Source: Gammaproteobacteria bacterium (lineage in GTDB: Bacteria; Pseudomonadota; Gammaproteobacteria; Competibacterales; Competibacteraceae). From it: a stretch of 5,482 nt of DNA. Shown here piece by piece: positions 1-5,244 of the stretch. Location of the stretch: the NCBI GenBank assembly GCA_020047885.1, contig JAIFNF010000171.1, forward strand, positions 1 to 5,482, written 5' to 3'. The number at the start of each line of letters is the position of its first letter. Position 1 is the first letter of the stretch. The position numbers and the translations under genes were made by a program. A model generated the notes under the pieces. That model saw nothing but the letters and a program-made list of their open reading frames with translations. It searched no databases and was not told the DNA's origin.

Positions 1-567
1 CTGTATGGCGCGATTGCCGGCGAATGCTATTTCCGGGGCGTCGCCGGGGAACGCTTTGGCGTTCGCAACTCCGGCGCACTAGCCGTCGTGGAAGGCACCG
101 GCGATCATGGCTGTGAATACATGACCGGTGGCGTAGTGGTCGTACTGGGCGCAACGGGCCGCAACTTCGCGGCGGGGATGAGCGGCGGCATCGCCTACGT
201 TCTCGATGAGGAGGGCAGTTTTGCCCGCCGAACGAATAAGGCGATGGTGGCGCTGGAAGCATTGTGCGACCAGGAAGACACCCTGAAAGTTCACGTCCTG
301 CACGATGACTGGAGCGCCCTGGCTAATGCTGAAATGCCCGAAGCCGGTTTAAGGCACGATGCCCAGCAGCTCCAGGTTCTGGTCGCCCGCCACGCGGTCT
401 ACACCGGTAGTGAAGTCGCTAAACGGGTGCTGGAGCACTGGCGCGAACTACTGCCCAAATTTGTCAAAGTCATGCCGCTCGATTACCGCCGCGCCCTACA
501 GGATCGGCAACTACAACAGGCCAAGGCGTGCGTCGTTCCGGTTGAACCCGCCCGTGTTGCGGCGTAA
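1..567 (+). CDS. gltB: Glutamate synthase large (alpha) subunit, C-terminal end (partial)
   Basis: The frame is open from the first base and gives the last 188 residues of GltB. This subunit releases ammonia from glutamine and channels it to 2-oxoglutarate to make glutamate; it works in the cytoplasm as a complex with GltD. Visible is the C-terminal GXGXG domain, a right-handed beta-helix with glycine-spaced repeats: [20 protein letters not shown] at residues 22-41, then TGGVVVVLG and the [11 protein letters not shown] stretch. The family-typical tail follows, with [17 protein letters not shown] and a [13 protein letters not shown] sequence. The N-terminal amidotransferase, FMN and 3Fe-4S regions lie upstream of the window. 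The stop is TAA at 565-567 and gltD starts 27 bases later, the usual gltBD order. The identity is very secure; the family assignment rests on known sequence patterns. Confidence 0.97.
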   Translation: MYGAIAGECYFRGVAGERFGVRNSGALAVVEGTGDHGCEYMTGGVVVVLGATGRNFAAGMSGGIAYVLDEEGSFARRTNKAMVALEALCDQEDTLKVHVLHDDWSALANAEMPEAGLRHDAQQLQVLVARHAVYTGSEVAKRVLEHWRELLPKFVKVMPLDYRRALQDRQLQQAKACVVPVEPARVAA

Positions 568-582
568 TTACGGTTAAAGGTT

Positions 583-588
583 AAAAGG
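583..588 (+). promoter_or_regulatory. Ribosome binding site of gltD
   Basis: The AAAAGG stretch ends six bases before the ATG at 595 and supports that start. It is the last unit of a small tandem run of GGTTAAA-like units (572-591) that fills the gap between gltB and gltD. The purine core is short, so the site is modest. Confidence 0.5.
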
Positions 589-594
589 TTAGTT

Positions 595-2034
595 ATGGGT
601 AAGCCCACTGGTTTTCTGGAAATCACCCGCCATGATCATGGCTATGCGCCGATTGAAGAGCGGGTCAAACACTTTCGCGATTTCATAGTTCCCCTGCCGG
701 AACCGGGCGTTCGCGAACAGGCCGCCCGGTGCATGGATTGCGGCATCCCTTACTGCCATCGCGGCTGTCCGGTGCATAACATCATTCCCGACTGGAATGA
801 TCTGGTGTATCGGGGCAACTGGCGGGAGGCGCTGGACGTGCTGCATTCCACCAACAACTTCCCGGAATTCACCGGGCGCATTTGTCCCGCGCCGTGCGAG
901 GCCGCCTGCACGCTCAATTTCAATGACCAGTCGGTAACGATCAAGGATATTGAGTGCGCCATCATTGACAAGGGCTGGGCGGAAGGCTGGGTCACGCCGC
1001 AGATCGCTGCCCGCCGTACTGGCAAACGGGTCGCCGTGGTGGGTTCAGGTCCAGCCGGACTGGCCTGTGCGCAACAATTAGCGCGGGCGGGTCACTGGGT
1101 GGTGGTCTTCGACAAAAATGACCGGATTGGCGGCCTGTTGCGCTACGGCATTCCCGACTTCAAGCTGGAGACGGCGCTGATCGACCGGCGCTTGGCGCAG
1201 ATGCAAGCGGAAGGCGTGGAATTCCGCCCCAATAGCCATGTTGGCGGGGATATTCCGGCGCGACGACTGCTGGCGGAATTCGATGCTGTCGTGCTGGCGG
1301 GCGGTTCCGAACAGCCCCGCGATTTACCCGCGCCGGGACGGGAACTCCAGGGCGTTCATTACGCGATGGAGTTTCTGATGCAGCAAAATCGGCGTATCGC
1401 GGGCCAGAAAATTTCGCCTGATCAGGACATTCTCGCCACCGATAAGCACGTGGTGGTCATCGGCGGTGGCGATACCGGTTCCGACTGTGTGGGCACCTCG
1501 GTTCGGCAAGGGGCGCGTTCAGTCACGCAACTCGAAATCATGCCCAAGCCGCCCGCTGATGAAAACAAGCTGCTGACCTGGCCCGACTGGCCGCTGAAAC
1601 TGCGCACTTCAACGTCGCATGAAGAAGGCTGTGAGCGTGACTGGTCGGTGACGACCAAAGCGTTTGTGGGAACTGCGGGCCGGTTAACCGCCCTTCGGAT
1701 TGCCCGACTGGAATGGCAGGCGGTCAATGGCCGACAGACCATGGTTGAGGTTCCCGACAGTGTGTTGGAACTTCCCGCTGAACTGGTCCTGCTGGCGATG
1801 GGCTTTGTCCACCCGATTCACGAAGGTCTGTTACAGGAACTGGGCGTCGCCCTGGACGAACGCGGCAACATTCGCGCCGACGCCCAGGATTACCAGACTT
1901 CACTCAATAAGGTCTTCACCGCGGGTGACATGCGTCGGGGTCAATCGCTGATCGTCTGGGCTATTCGCGAGGGTCGGCAATGCGCCCATGCGGTTGATGA
2001 GTTCCTGATGGGGCATTCGGAATTACCGGTGTAA
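595..2034 (+). CDS. gltD: Glutamate synthase small (beta) subunit, NADPH-type
   Basis: This is a complete 479-residue protein, of normal length for GltD. The subunit takes electrons from NADPH through FAD and iron-sulfur clusters and passes them to the large subunit for glutamate synthesis in the cytoplasm. The N-terminal cluster-binding region has cysteines C46, C49, C54 and C58 ([15 protein letters not shown]) and C97, C101, C105 ([10 protein letters not shown]). The FAD-binding Rossmann motif is [10 protein letters not shown] at 146-155, followed by [13 protein letters not shown]. The NADPH-binding motif is [13 protein letters not shown] at 286-298. The second FAD contact is [17 protein letters not shown] near 441-457. 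All key residues are present and no frameshift is seen. It directly follows gltB with a 27-base gap, so the two are almost certainly one transcript. Related FAD/NADPH oxidoreductase subunits share these motifs, but the adjacency to gltB settles the call. Confidence 0.98.
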   Translation: MGKPTGFLEITRHDHGYAPIEERVKHFRDFIVPLPEPGVREQAARCMDCGIPYCHRGCPVHNIIPDWNDLVYRGNWREALDVLHSTNNFPEFTGRICPAPCEAACTLNFNDQSVTIKDIECAIIDKGWAEGWVTPQIAARRTGKRVAVVGSGPAGLACAQQLARAGHWVVVFDKNDRIGGLLRYGIPDFKLETALIDRRLAQMQAEGVEFRPNSHVGGDIPARRLLAEFDAVVLAGGSEQPRDLPAPGRELQGVHYAMEFLMQQNRRIAGQKISPDQDILATDKHVVVIGGGDTGSDCVGTSVRQGARSVTQLEIMPKPPADENKLLTWPDWPLKLRTSTSHEEGCERDWSVTTKAFVGTAGRLTALRIARLEWQAVNGRQTMVEVPDSVLELPAELVLLAMGFVHPIHEGLLQELGVALDERGNIRADAQDYQTSLNKVFTAGDMRRGQSLIVWAIREGRQCAHAVDEFLMGHSELPV

Positions 2035-2040
2035 TCCCCT

Positions 2041-2074
2041 ACTCCTGCCCTGATCCGCAGAGAGGGGCAGGAGT
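2041..2074 (+). terminator. Hairpin after gltD, possible terminator
   Basis: ACTCCTGCCC (2041-2050) pairs perfectly with GGGCAGGAGT (2065-2074), a 10-bp GC-rich stem with a 14-base loop, starting 6 bases after the gltD stop. No run of T follows, so it is not a classical intrinsic terminator. It may instead protect the gltBD message end or reduce read-through into the gene at 2101. Confidence 0.5.
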
Positions 2075-2088
2075 CGTTCAATGTGCAC

Positions 2089-2094
2089 GGGAGG
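2089..2094 (+). promoter_or_regulatory. Ribosome binding site of the Uma2-family gene
   Basis: GGGAGG lies six bases before the ATG at 2101. This decides the start in favour of 2101 over the in-frame GTG at 2083, which would place the Shine-Dalgarno sequence inside the gene. Confidence 0.8.
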
Positions 2095-2100
2095 CTAACG

Positions 2101-2577
2101 ATGAACTGGCTGGAAGTGTGTGAACACCCGGCGTTGCAGGATCTGCCCTTCAAGATTGAACTGGACGAAACCGGGAAAATCATCATGGCTCCGACCAAGG
2201 TCTACCATTCAATTTATCAGGGCGACATTGCTTATCGGTTGCAGACGCTCGCTCCAACCGGGAAAGCGATGGTGGAATGCGCGATTGCCACCCGCAAAGG
2301 CACCAAGGTGGCTGATGTGGCATGGGCATCGCCGGAACGGCTGGCGATTATTTGGTCAGAAGCCGAATGTTCTATCGCCCCGGAACTGTGCGTTGAAGTG
2401 CTGTCCTCCGCCAATACCAACCGGGAAATGCGGACCAAGCGGCAGCTTTATTTTGAGAAAGGCGCACTGGAGGTCTGGCTCTGCGATCCTAAAGGGCGGA
2501 TCACGTTTTTCAGCCCAGAGGGTCAACTGGATTACTCCGTTCTGTTCCCAGATTTTCCTTTGGAGATTGCCAAATGA
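2101..2577 (+). CDS. Uma2 family (DUF820) PD-(D/E)XK endonuclease-like protein
   Basis: The protein has 158 residues, near the short end of the usual range for Uma2/DUF820 proteins. The family has a restriction-endonuclease-like fold; a cellular role is not established, and many genomes hold scattered copies. The sequence shows the family pattern: a beta-strand start ending in IIMAPTKVYHS (27-37, with H36), KVADVAW (69-75, putative catalytic D72), PELCVEVLSSANTNREM (94-110, putative catalytic E99), a KRQLYFEKGALEVWLCDPKG segment (113-132) and FFSPEGQ. The D, E and K positions expected of the active site are therefore kept and the protein looks intact. The start at ATG 2101 is backed by a strong ribosome binding site. 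Its TGA overlaps the ATG of the next gene (ATGA at 2574-2577), suggesting translational coupling. It sits just downstream of gltD but behind a hairpin, so a link to glutamate synthesis is not implied. Confidence 0.93.
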   Translation: MNWLEVCEHPALQDLPFKIELDETGKIIMAPTKVYHSIYQGDIAYRLQTLAPTGKAMVECAIATRKGTKVADVAWASPERLAIIWSEAECSIAPELCVEVLSSANTNREMRTKRQLYFEKGALEVWLCDPKGRITFFSPEGQLDYSVLFPDFPLEIAK

Positions 2578-2846
2578 ACGGATGGACAAAAACCGTAAGC
2601 AGATTTCATAACGATCTAAAGGTAGCAATGGAGCCTTATCAAGGTAGGCAACTGACGACACATGAAATCGCTAAAATCGTTTTTGATACTCGAATGTTAG
2701 CGCATGATTCCCAGTTTATTTATCCATCAGATCATTGTAGTAACTATACGAATAAAGGCTCCTGTGTGTGTGGGCTTTACGGTGAAGGCGAACCGATTTT
2801 TGAAAAAATTAAACCAGGCTTGTACCTTGTTAGAAAAGCAAGTTAG
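2574..2846 (+). CDS. Small uncharacterised protein with PSDHC-N-x-x-NKG motif (DUF7225-like)
   Basis: A 90-residue protein of unknown function. The N-terminal half is helical in character (EPYQGRQLTTHEIAKIVFD, 20-38) and looks like a helix-turn-helix or winged-helix start. The second half holds the motif PSDHCSNYTNKG (51-62), then C64 and C66 in a SCVCG turn, then PIFEKIKPGLYLVRK (74-88), which resembles the closing beta-wing of such domains. From memory, this pattern (S-D-x-C-x-N-x-x-N-x-G followed by F-E-x-x-x-x-G-x-Y) recurs in small proteins grouped near DUF7225; the name is tentative. C55, C64 and C66 could bind a metal, but that is inference. The start overlaps the Uma2 stop by ATGA, and the next gene starts 9 bases after its stop. 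Its base composition is clearly more A+T-rich than gltBD. A DNA-binding or accessory role is possible but unproven. Confidence 0.72.
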   Translation: MNGWTKTVSRFHNDLKVAMEPYQGRQLTTHEIAKIVFDTRMLAHDSQFIYPSDHCSNYTNKGSCVCGLYGEGEPIFEKIKPGLYLVRKAS

Positions 2847-2855
2847 TTTTCTTCC

Positions 2856-3311
2856 ATGAACAGCCACGAACTGAATCGCGAAGGCCGAAGGCACGTTGAA
2901 ACAGAATTGCTGAGGCGAGGCGCAGCCTCTGTTACTTCAACTTCGCATGGGACACGAAAGACTTATTTGCTCGCAACCGATCCTAGCAACAGTCGTATAG
3001 TTGAACTCCGAATTAAGACGAAACAGAAGGGACGTTGGCACACAACCACCAATGAAGCCAAAACCGCTAATGCGTTATCAAATTCAATGGACGTAAGCAG
3101 TTATTGGGTGTTCGTAGATTTTAGTGAAACACCTAGATACTGGATTGTGCCTGATAGGTGGATTCGCAATGATATTCATGAAGCACACCAAAAATACCTA
3201 CAGAAGCACGACGGACACCGTGCAGAAAATGATAATTCCAGTCACCACTCCATCGAAGAAAGCCGATTAGAACAATGGCAAAACAAATGGGAGATTCTCG
3301 ATATTTTTTGA
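2856..3311 (+). CDS. Uncharacterised protein, probable PD-(D/E)XK-like fold
   Basis: A 151-residue protein without a firmly recognised name. Visible features: an N-terminal helix (ELNREGRRHVETELLRRGA, 5-23); a beta strand followed by RIVELRIKTKQKGRW (47-61), which resembles the core strand of restriction-like nucleases in which E50, K54 and K56 could form the E-x-K centre; a strand YWVFVDF (83-89); RYWIVPDRWIRNDIHEAHQKYL (94-115); and a conserved-looking HDGHRAENDNSSHHSI (118-133). The tail EQWQNKWEILDIF ends the protein. I recall a widespread family of hypothetical proteins with the same W-I-V-P...H-Q-x-Y-L...H-x-G-x-R...S-x-H-H-x-I signature. The nuclease fold is inferred, not shown. It follows the 2574 gene by 9 bases but lacks a clear Shine-Dalgarno sequence, so translation may depend on the upstream gene. 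The GC content is low compared with gltBD. Confidence 0.75.
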   Translation: MNSHELNREGRRHVETELLRRGAASVTSTSHGTRKTYLLATDPSNSRIVELRIKTKQKGRWHTTTNEAKTANALSNSMDVSSYWVFVDFSETPRYWIVPDRWIRNDIHEAHQKYLQKHDGHRAENDNSSHHSIEESRLEQWQNKWEILDIF

Positions 3312-3437
3312 TAGCGCACATGCTAATTTTTAATACTCATAAGCCGAGTAAAATTTAGTTGCTATTTTTTTGTAACCAACATTCAATCAACGCCAGCAAT
3401 ACACCGGACGCTGCGCGATAATGCCGCTGAGAAATAA
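3312..3437 (+). other. Intergenic gap with weak promoter-like elements and a possible gene remnant
   Basis: The first part is A+T-rich. TTGATA (3308-3313) followed after 17 bases by TAATAC (3331-3336) could be a weak sigma-70 promoter for the gene at 3438. The second part is unlike its surroundings: from 3372 to the TAA at 3435-3437 the frame reads VTNIQSTPAIHRTLRDNAAE, which looks like the C-terminal tail of a protein, but no start codon lies upstream before a stop at 3324. It may be the scar of a deleted gene. Both readings are weak. Confidence 0.3.
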
Positions 3438-3863
3438 ATGAAAACCTACCTCTACACATGGAACCCGAAGCGTTGGAAATGGGCTAAACAACCAGAAGCA
3501 ATTTGTCGTATCAGAGACGGTGAAAAATATCGCAGGCATTGGAGTTGCGGTAACACAAAAAGAATAGCCGTCGGCGATACCTTTTTCCTGATTAAACTTG
3601 GCGTAGAACCCAAAGGAATTATTGGCTGTGGCTATGTGTCTTCGTCGCCTTATCTGCTCCCACATTGGGAAGAAGAAAAGGCAAAGAAAGGCTTAACCAC
3701 TTTACGAACTGAGTTGATATTCAATACGTTGTCCGAGATGCCAATTATCTCCATTGAACAGTTACAGGTTCGCTATCCATCTTATAACTGGTCGCCTCAA
3801 ATAAGTGGCTTATCGGTTCCAGAACCGATCGCTATCGAACTATTTAAAAAAATCCAAGAATGA
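3438..3863 (+). CDS. EVE/PUA-like domain protein
   Basis: A 141-residue protein made of essentially one domain. The opening MKTYLYTWNPKRWKW, then RRHWSCGNTKRIAVGDTFFL (32-51), IKLGVEPKGIIGCGYVSSSP (52-71) and PHWEEEKAKKG (75-85), follow the layout of EVE-like (PUA superfamily) domains. The parts include an aromatic W35-S-C-G-N loop, a G-D-x-F-F-L-I-x-L strand and a G-I-I-G-x-G-Y strand. In established families this fold reads modified bases in DNA or RNA, and similar sequences occur fused to HNH or McrBC-type nucleases. Here the protein stops right after the domain at a Q-I-S-G-L-x-V-P segment (121-128) and a short helix, so no nuclease part is attached. The stop overlaps the ATG of the MOSC gene (ATGA at 3860-3863), which argues that this is the true end and not a frameshift. 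The ribosome binding site is weak (GAGAAAT). Ligand and partner are unknown. Confidence 0.75.
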   Translation: MKTYLYTWNPKRWKWAKQPEAICRIRDGEKYRRHWSCGNTKRIAVGDTFFLIKLGVEPKGIIGCGYVSSSPYLLPHWEEEKAKKGLTTLRTELIFNTLSEMPIISIEQLQVRYPSYNWSPQISGLSVPEPIAIELFKKIQE

Positions 3864-4435
3864 GCCAAAACTACAGACTTTTGAGTATACAAACCGGTAC
3901 TGTTAAGACGTTGAAAATTGACAATAAGCGTTTTATTAGTGGCATTCAAAAACAGGCCGTTGAAGGCGTAGTCAGTGTCTATCAACTGGGCATTGACGGT
4001 GATGAGCAAGCAGATTTAACCGTACACGGCGGTCTTGCAAAAGCCATGTATGCCTATCCCTCTGAACACTATACATTCTGGCAGGAACAAAGAAGATCAC
4101 GGGGATTATCGCCTAATTTATCCTATGGAAGCTTCGGCGAAAATCTAACCTTGTCGGGTTTGCTCGAAGACACCCTGTTTGTAGGCGATGAACTACACTT
4201 TCCAAATTGCGTTTTGCGCGTTACGCAGCCGCGTGAACCGTGCTACAAATTGAATGCCATTATGGCTGACCACCACGCTGCGAAGACCATGATCCAAACC
4301 GGCTATTGCGGGTTTTATTTAGCGGTTGATGTGGTCGGTAGTCTTGCTGCAGGTCAAACCTTTGCATTGAGACCGGGTTTACGCCAAGTGCCGATTGCTG
4401 ATTTGTTTAAAGCAGCCACACTGAAAAATCGGTGA
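3860..4435 (+). CDS. MOSC domain-containing protein, YiiM-like
   Basis: A 191-residue protein of the MOSC family, close to the YiiM type, whose known members bind or transfer the molybdenum cofactor and reduce N-hydroxylated compounds. The hallmarks are present: GIDGDEQADLTVHGGLAKAM (44-63) with the conserved H56-G-G, AYPSEHYTFW (65-74), YGSFGENLTLSGLLED (89-104), VGDELHF, and VTQPREPCYKL (121-131), where C128 is the conserved cysteine expected to hold the cofactor. GYCGFYLAV (148-156) follows. YiiM proteins usually run somewhat longer, with a C-terminal helical part; here the final stretch ADLFKAATLKNR is short. The start overlaps the stop of the EVE-like gene by four bases, so the two are probably translated together, although no functional tie is known. 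The exact substrate cannot be told. Confidence 0.93.
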   Translation: MSQNYRLLSIQTGTVKTLKIDNKRFISGIQKQAVEGVVSVYQLGIDGDEQADLTVHGGLAKAMYAYPSEHYTFWQEQRRSRGLSPNLSYGSFGENLTLSGLLEDTLFVGDELHFPNCVLRVTQPREPCYKLNAIMADHHAAKTMIQTGYCGFYLAVDVVGSLAAGQTFALRPGLRQVPIADLFKAATLKNR

Positions 4436-4444
4436 GAATTCGCG

Positions 4445-4568
4445 GTGAAAAACTCGATGTCCAGAATATTTTTTATTCTAGCGGCCTGTTCCGCTCTTGT
4501 TGCCGTGGCGGCGGGCGCTTTTACTGGCGGGTTGGTAGTGTTTGGCAATCGGCGCTTTTAAATCATGA
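4445..4568 (+). pseudogene. DUF423-type membrane protein gene, internally deleted remnant
   Basis: From ATG 4457 (or GTG 4445, ten bases after the MOSC stop) the frame reads MSRIFFILAACSALVAVAAG then AF, which matches the start of DUF423 (YgdD-like) small inner-membrane proteins, whose first helix ends in the pattern A-V-x-x-G-A-F-G-A-H. Right after G-A-F the similarity breaks off. In the +1 frame from 4515 the DNA reads ALLLAGW, a TAG, then CLAIGAFKS and TGA at 4566-4568, which matches the usual DUF423 C-terminal pattern (T-P-x-G-G...A-G-W...G-A). The roughly 80 to 90 residues expected between the two ends are missing, and the join is out of frame. As written, translation would stop at TAA 4559-4561 after 34 residues. 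I infer an internal deletion at the shared GGCGCTTTT-like sequence. A functional 34-residue single-helix peptide is a less likely alternative. Confidence 0.65.
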
Positions 4569-4572
4569 TAAA
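4513..4572 (+). repeat. Direct repeat, copy 1 (DUF423 3' end)
   Basis: This 60-bp stretch matches 5152-5210 at 52 of 60 aligned positions by hand, with one single-base gap (C4546). The longest identical core is TTACTGGCGGGTTGGT. It covers the end of the first DUF423 remnant. Confidence 0.85.
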
Positions 4573-4610
4573 GTTGAACAAGTCCAAGGTTCTTTCAGTT
4601 TCGGCATCCA

Positions 4611-5036
4611 TCATTCTGGCCACCAGTCCCCGGTTATTTGGTCAAGAGTGAACGGGCATTGTTCCGGGAAGGTGGCCAAAGGCAAACCGGTTTCATCAGC
4701 CGCATCTTCACGTGCAGGTAAGTACTCCTCCTCAACAATTATCGGGAGTTGCGGTTTTAAACTAGGACTATTTTTGAGTCTTTTTTGAATATGCCGTCTC
4801 CCATTTCGGATGGATAAGCGCCAACTGGTTCCTCGCCGTTCTGGCTGATATTGCCACTTCAACAAGTGCATGAGAACATTGGACACGTAACTTTCTAATG
4901 CAAAGCGGTTACTGTTACCCATGCTCTCGATTTCCTCGATCAGATTGTCTATATCCAGCGCTGACAATGCGCCTTGCCGCAGCAAGTCAGCCTGTTGCTG
5001 CGTCCAGAGATAAAAATCAGACTGGTAGGTGTTCAT
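4611..5036 (-). CDS. DUF29 family protein
   Basis: The protein has 141 residues and is a full-length DUF29 member; the family has no established biochemical function and often occurs in many copies per genome, frequently near mobile or toxin-antitoxin-like loci. The family pattern is complete: YQSDFYLWTQQQADLLRQG (4-22), LDIDNLIEEIESMGNSNR (27-44), a helix then LMHLLKWQYQPERRGTSW (55-72), SIRNGRRHIQKRLKNSPSLK (75-94), YLPAREDAADETGLPL (105-120) and FPEQCPFTLDQ (123-133), ending DWWPE. An upstream in-frame ATG at 5123 exists, but the start at 5036 is preferred because AGGAGG sits seven bases before it and family similarity begins there. It is the only gene on the minus strand here and lies between two DUF423 3' fragments. 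No gene partner is adjacent on its strand. Confidence 0.93.
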   Translation of the reverse strand: MNTYQSDFYLWTQQQADLLRQGALSALDIDNLIEEIESMGNSNRFALESYVSNVLMHLLKWQYQPERRGTSWRLSIRNGRRHIQKRLKNSPSLKPQLPIIVEEEYLPAREDAADETGLPLATFPEQCPFTLDQITGDWWPE

Positions 5037-5043
5037 GACTGTT

Positions 5044-5049
5044 CCTCCT
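5044..5049 (-). promoter_or_regulatory. Ribosome binding site of the DUF29 gene
   Basis: On the minus strand AGGAGG is followed by seven bases and the ATG at 5036-5034. It is a near-ideal site and fixes the start of the DUF29 gene. Confidence 0.85.
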
Positions 5050-5094
5050 GTTGAGATTGTTCCCGCACTACTGATGCAATCAATTCCGAAATAC

Positions 5095-5123
5095 CTGATA
5101 CAGTGTTCGACCAGTTCTTGCAA
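5095..5123 (-). promoter_or_regulatory. Possible sigma-70 promoter for the DUF29 gene
   Basis: On the minus strand TTGCAA (5123-5118) is followed by a 17-base spacer and TATCAG (5100-5095). Each box matches four of six consensus bases, and the spacing is ideal. The predicted start would leave a leader of roughly 50 bases before the ATG. The call rests on sequence pattern only. Confidence 0.35.
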
Positions 5124-5125
5124 GA

Positions 5126-5140
5126 GTTGTCACCGACAAC
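5126..5140. promoter_or_regulatory. Short inverted repeat beside the putative DUF29 promoter
   Basis: GTTGTC and GACAAC form a perfect 6-bp inverted repeat around ACC. It ends two bases from the putative -35 box of the DUF29 gene, so it could be an operator; it could also be chance, given its small size. Confidence 0.25.
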
Positions 5141-5209
5141 GCTTATCCGTGGGGTGCTATTACTGGCGGGTTGGTGATGTTTGGAATCGGCGCTTTTACA
5201 TCACGATGA
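5139..5209 (+). pseudogene. Second DUF423 3'-end fragment, frameshifted
   Basis: From 5139 the frame reads TLIRGVLLLAGW and then TGA (5175-5177). Shifting frame, the DNA continues MFGIGAFTSR to TGA 5207-5209. Joined, this resembles the C-terminus of DUF423 proteins (T-P-I-G-G-V-x-x-L-A-G-W-x-x-x-x-G-A); the T-L-I-R reading could arise from T-P-I-G by two base changes. There is no DUF423 start or middle upstream: bases 5037-5138 read as the DUF29 leader instead. It is therefore a fragment, with at least one frameshift. The family match rests on a short stretch. Confidence 0.5.
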
Positions 5210-5210
5210 A
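5152..5210 (+). repeat. Direct repeat, copy 2 (DUF423 3' end)
   Basis: Partner of 4513-4572, in the same orientation, about 640 bp downstream. The two copies bracket the DUF29 gene. The differences (seven substitutions and one gap) show that it is not a fresh target-site duplication. Confidence 0.85.
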
Positions 5211-5244
5211 TAGGTACTGAAATGAATCAGATGGTTGGTGCTGG

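Noticed and set aside
1422..1742. Minus-strand frame of 106 codons inside gltD
   Set aside because: It is a shadow of the gltD coding sequence in GC-rich DNA; gltD is unambiguous.
2083..2100. GTG 2083 as start of the Uma2-family gene
   Set aside because: The ribosome binding site GGGAGG at 2089-2094 would lie inside the gene; family similarity fits the ATG at 2101.
2120..2611. Plus-strand frame of 163 codons over the Uma2-family gene
   Set aside because: Its arginine- and proline-rich translation is the out-of-frame reading of the Uma2-family gene.
2356..2661. Minus-strand frame of 101 codons spanning the Uma2 and PSDHC genes
   Set aside because: It is antisense to two better-supported genes and has no ribosome binding site or known domain.
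4432..4788. Plus-strand frame of 118 codons overlapping the MOSC stop
   Set aside because: It runs antisense through the well-supported DUF29 gene and across the DUF423 remnant in the wrong frame; its translation has no recognisable domain.
5037..5123. Longer DUF29 start at 5123 on the minus strand
   Set aside because: The extra 29 residues do not resemble the family, and the ideal AGGAGG site lies before 5036.
4513..5210. The repeats as ends of a transposon or MITE
   Set aside because: They are direct, not inverted, are diverged, show no target duplication, and read as gene 3' ends; no transposase lies between them.
5029..5220. Plus-strand frame of 63 codons with several cysteines (C-S-T-S-S-C-K-S-C)
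   Set aside because: It overlaps the DUF29 start and leader, and its second half is the direct repeat read in a different frame from the DUF423-like one; no ribosome binding site.
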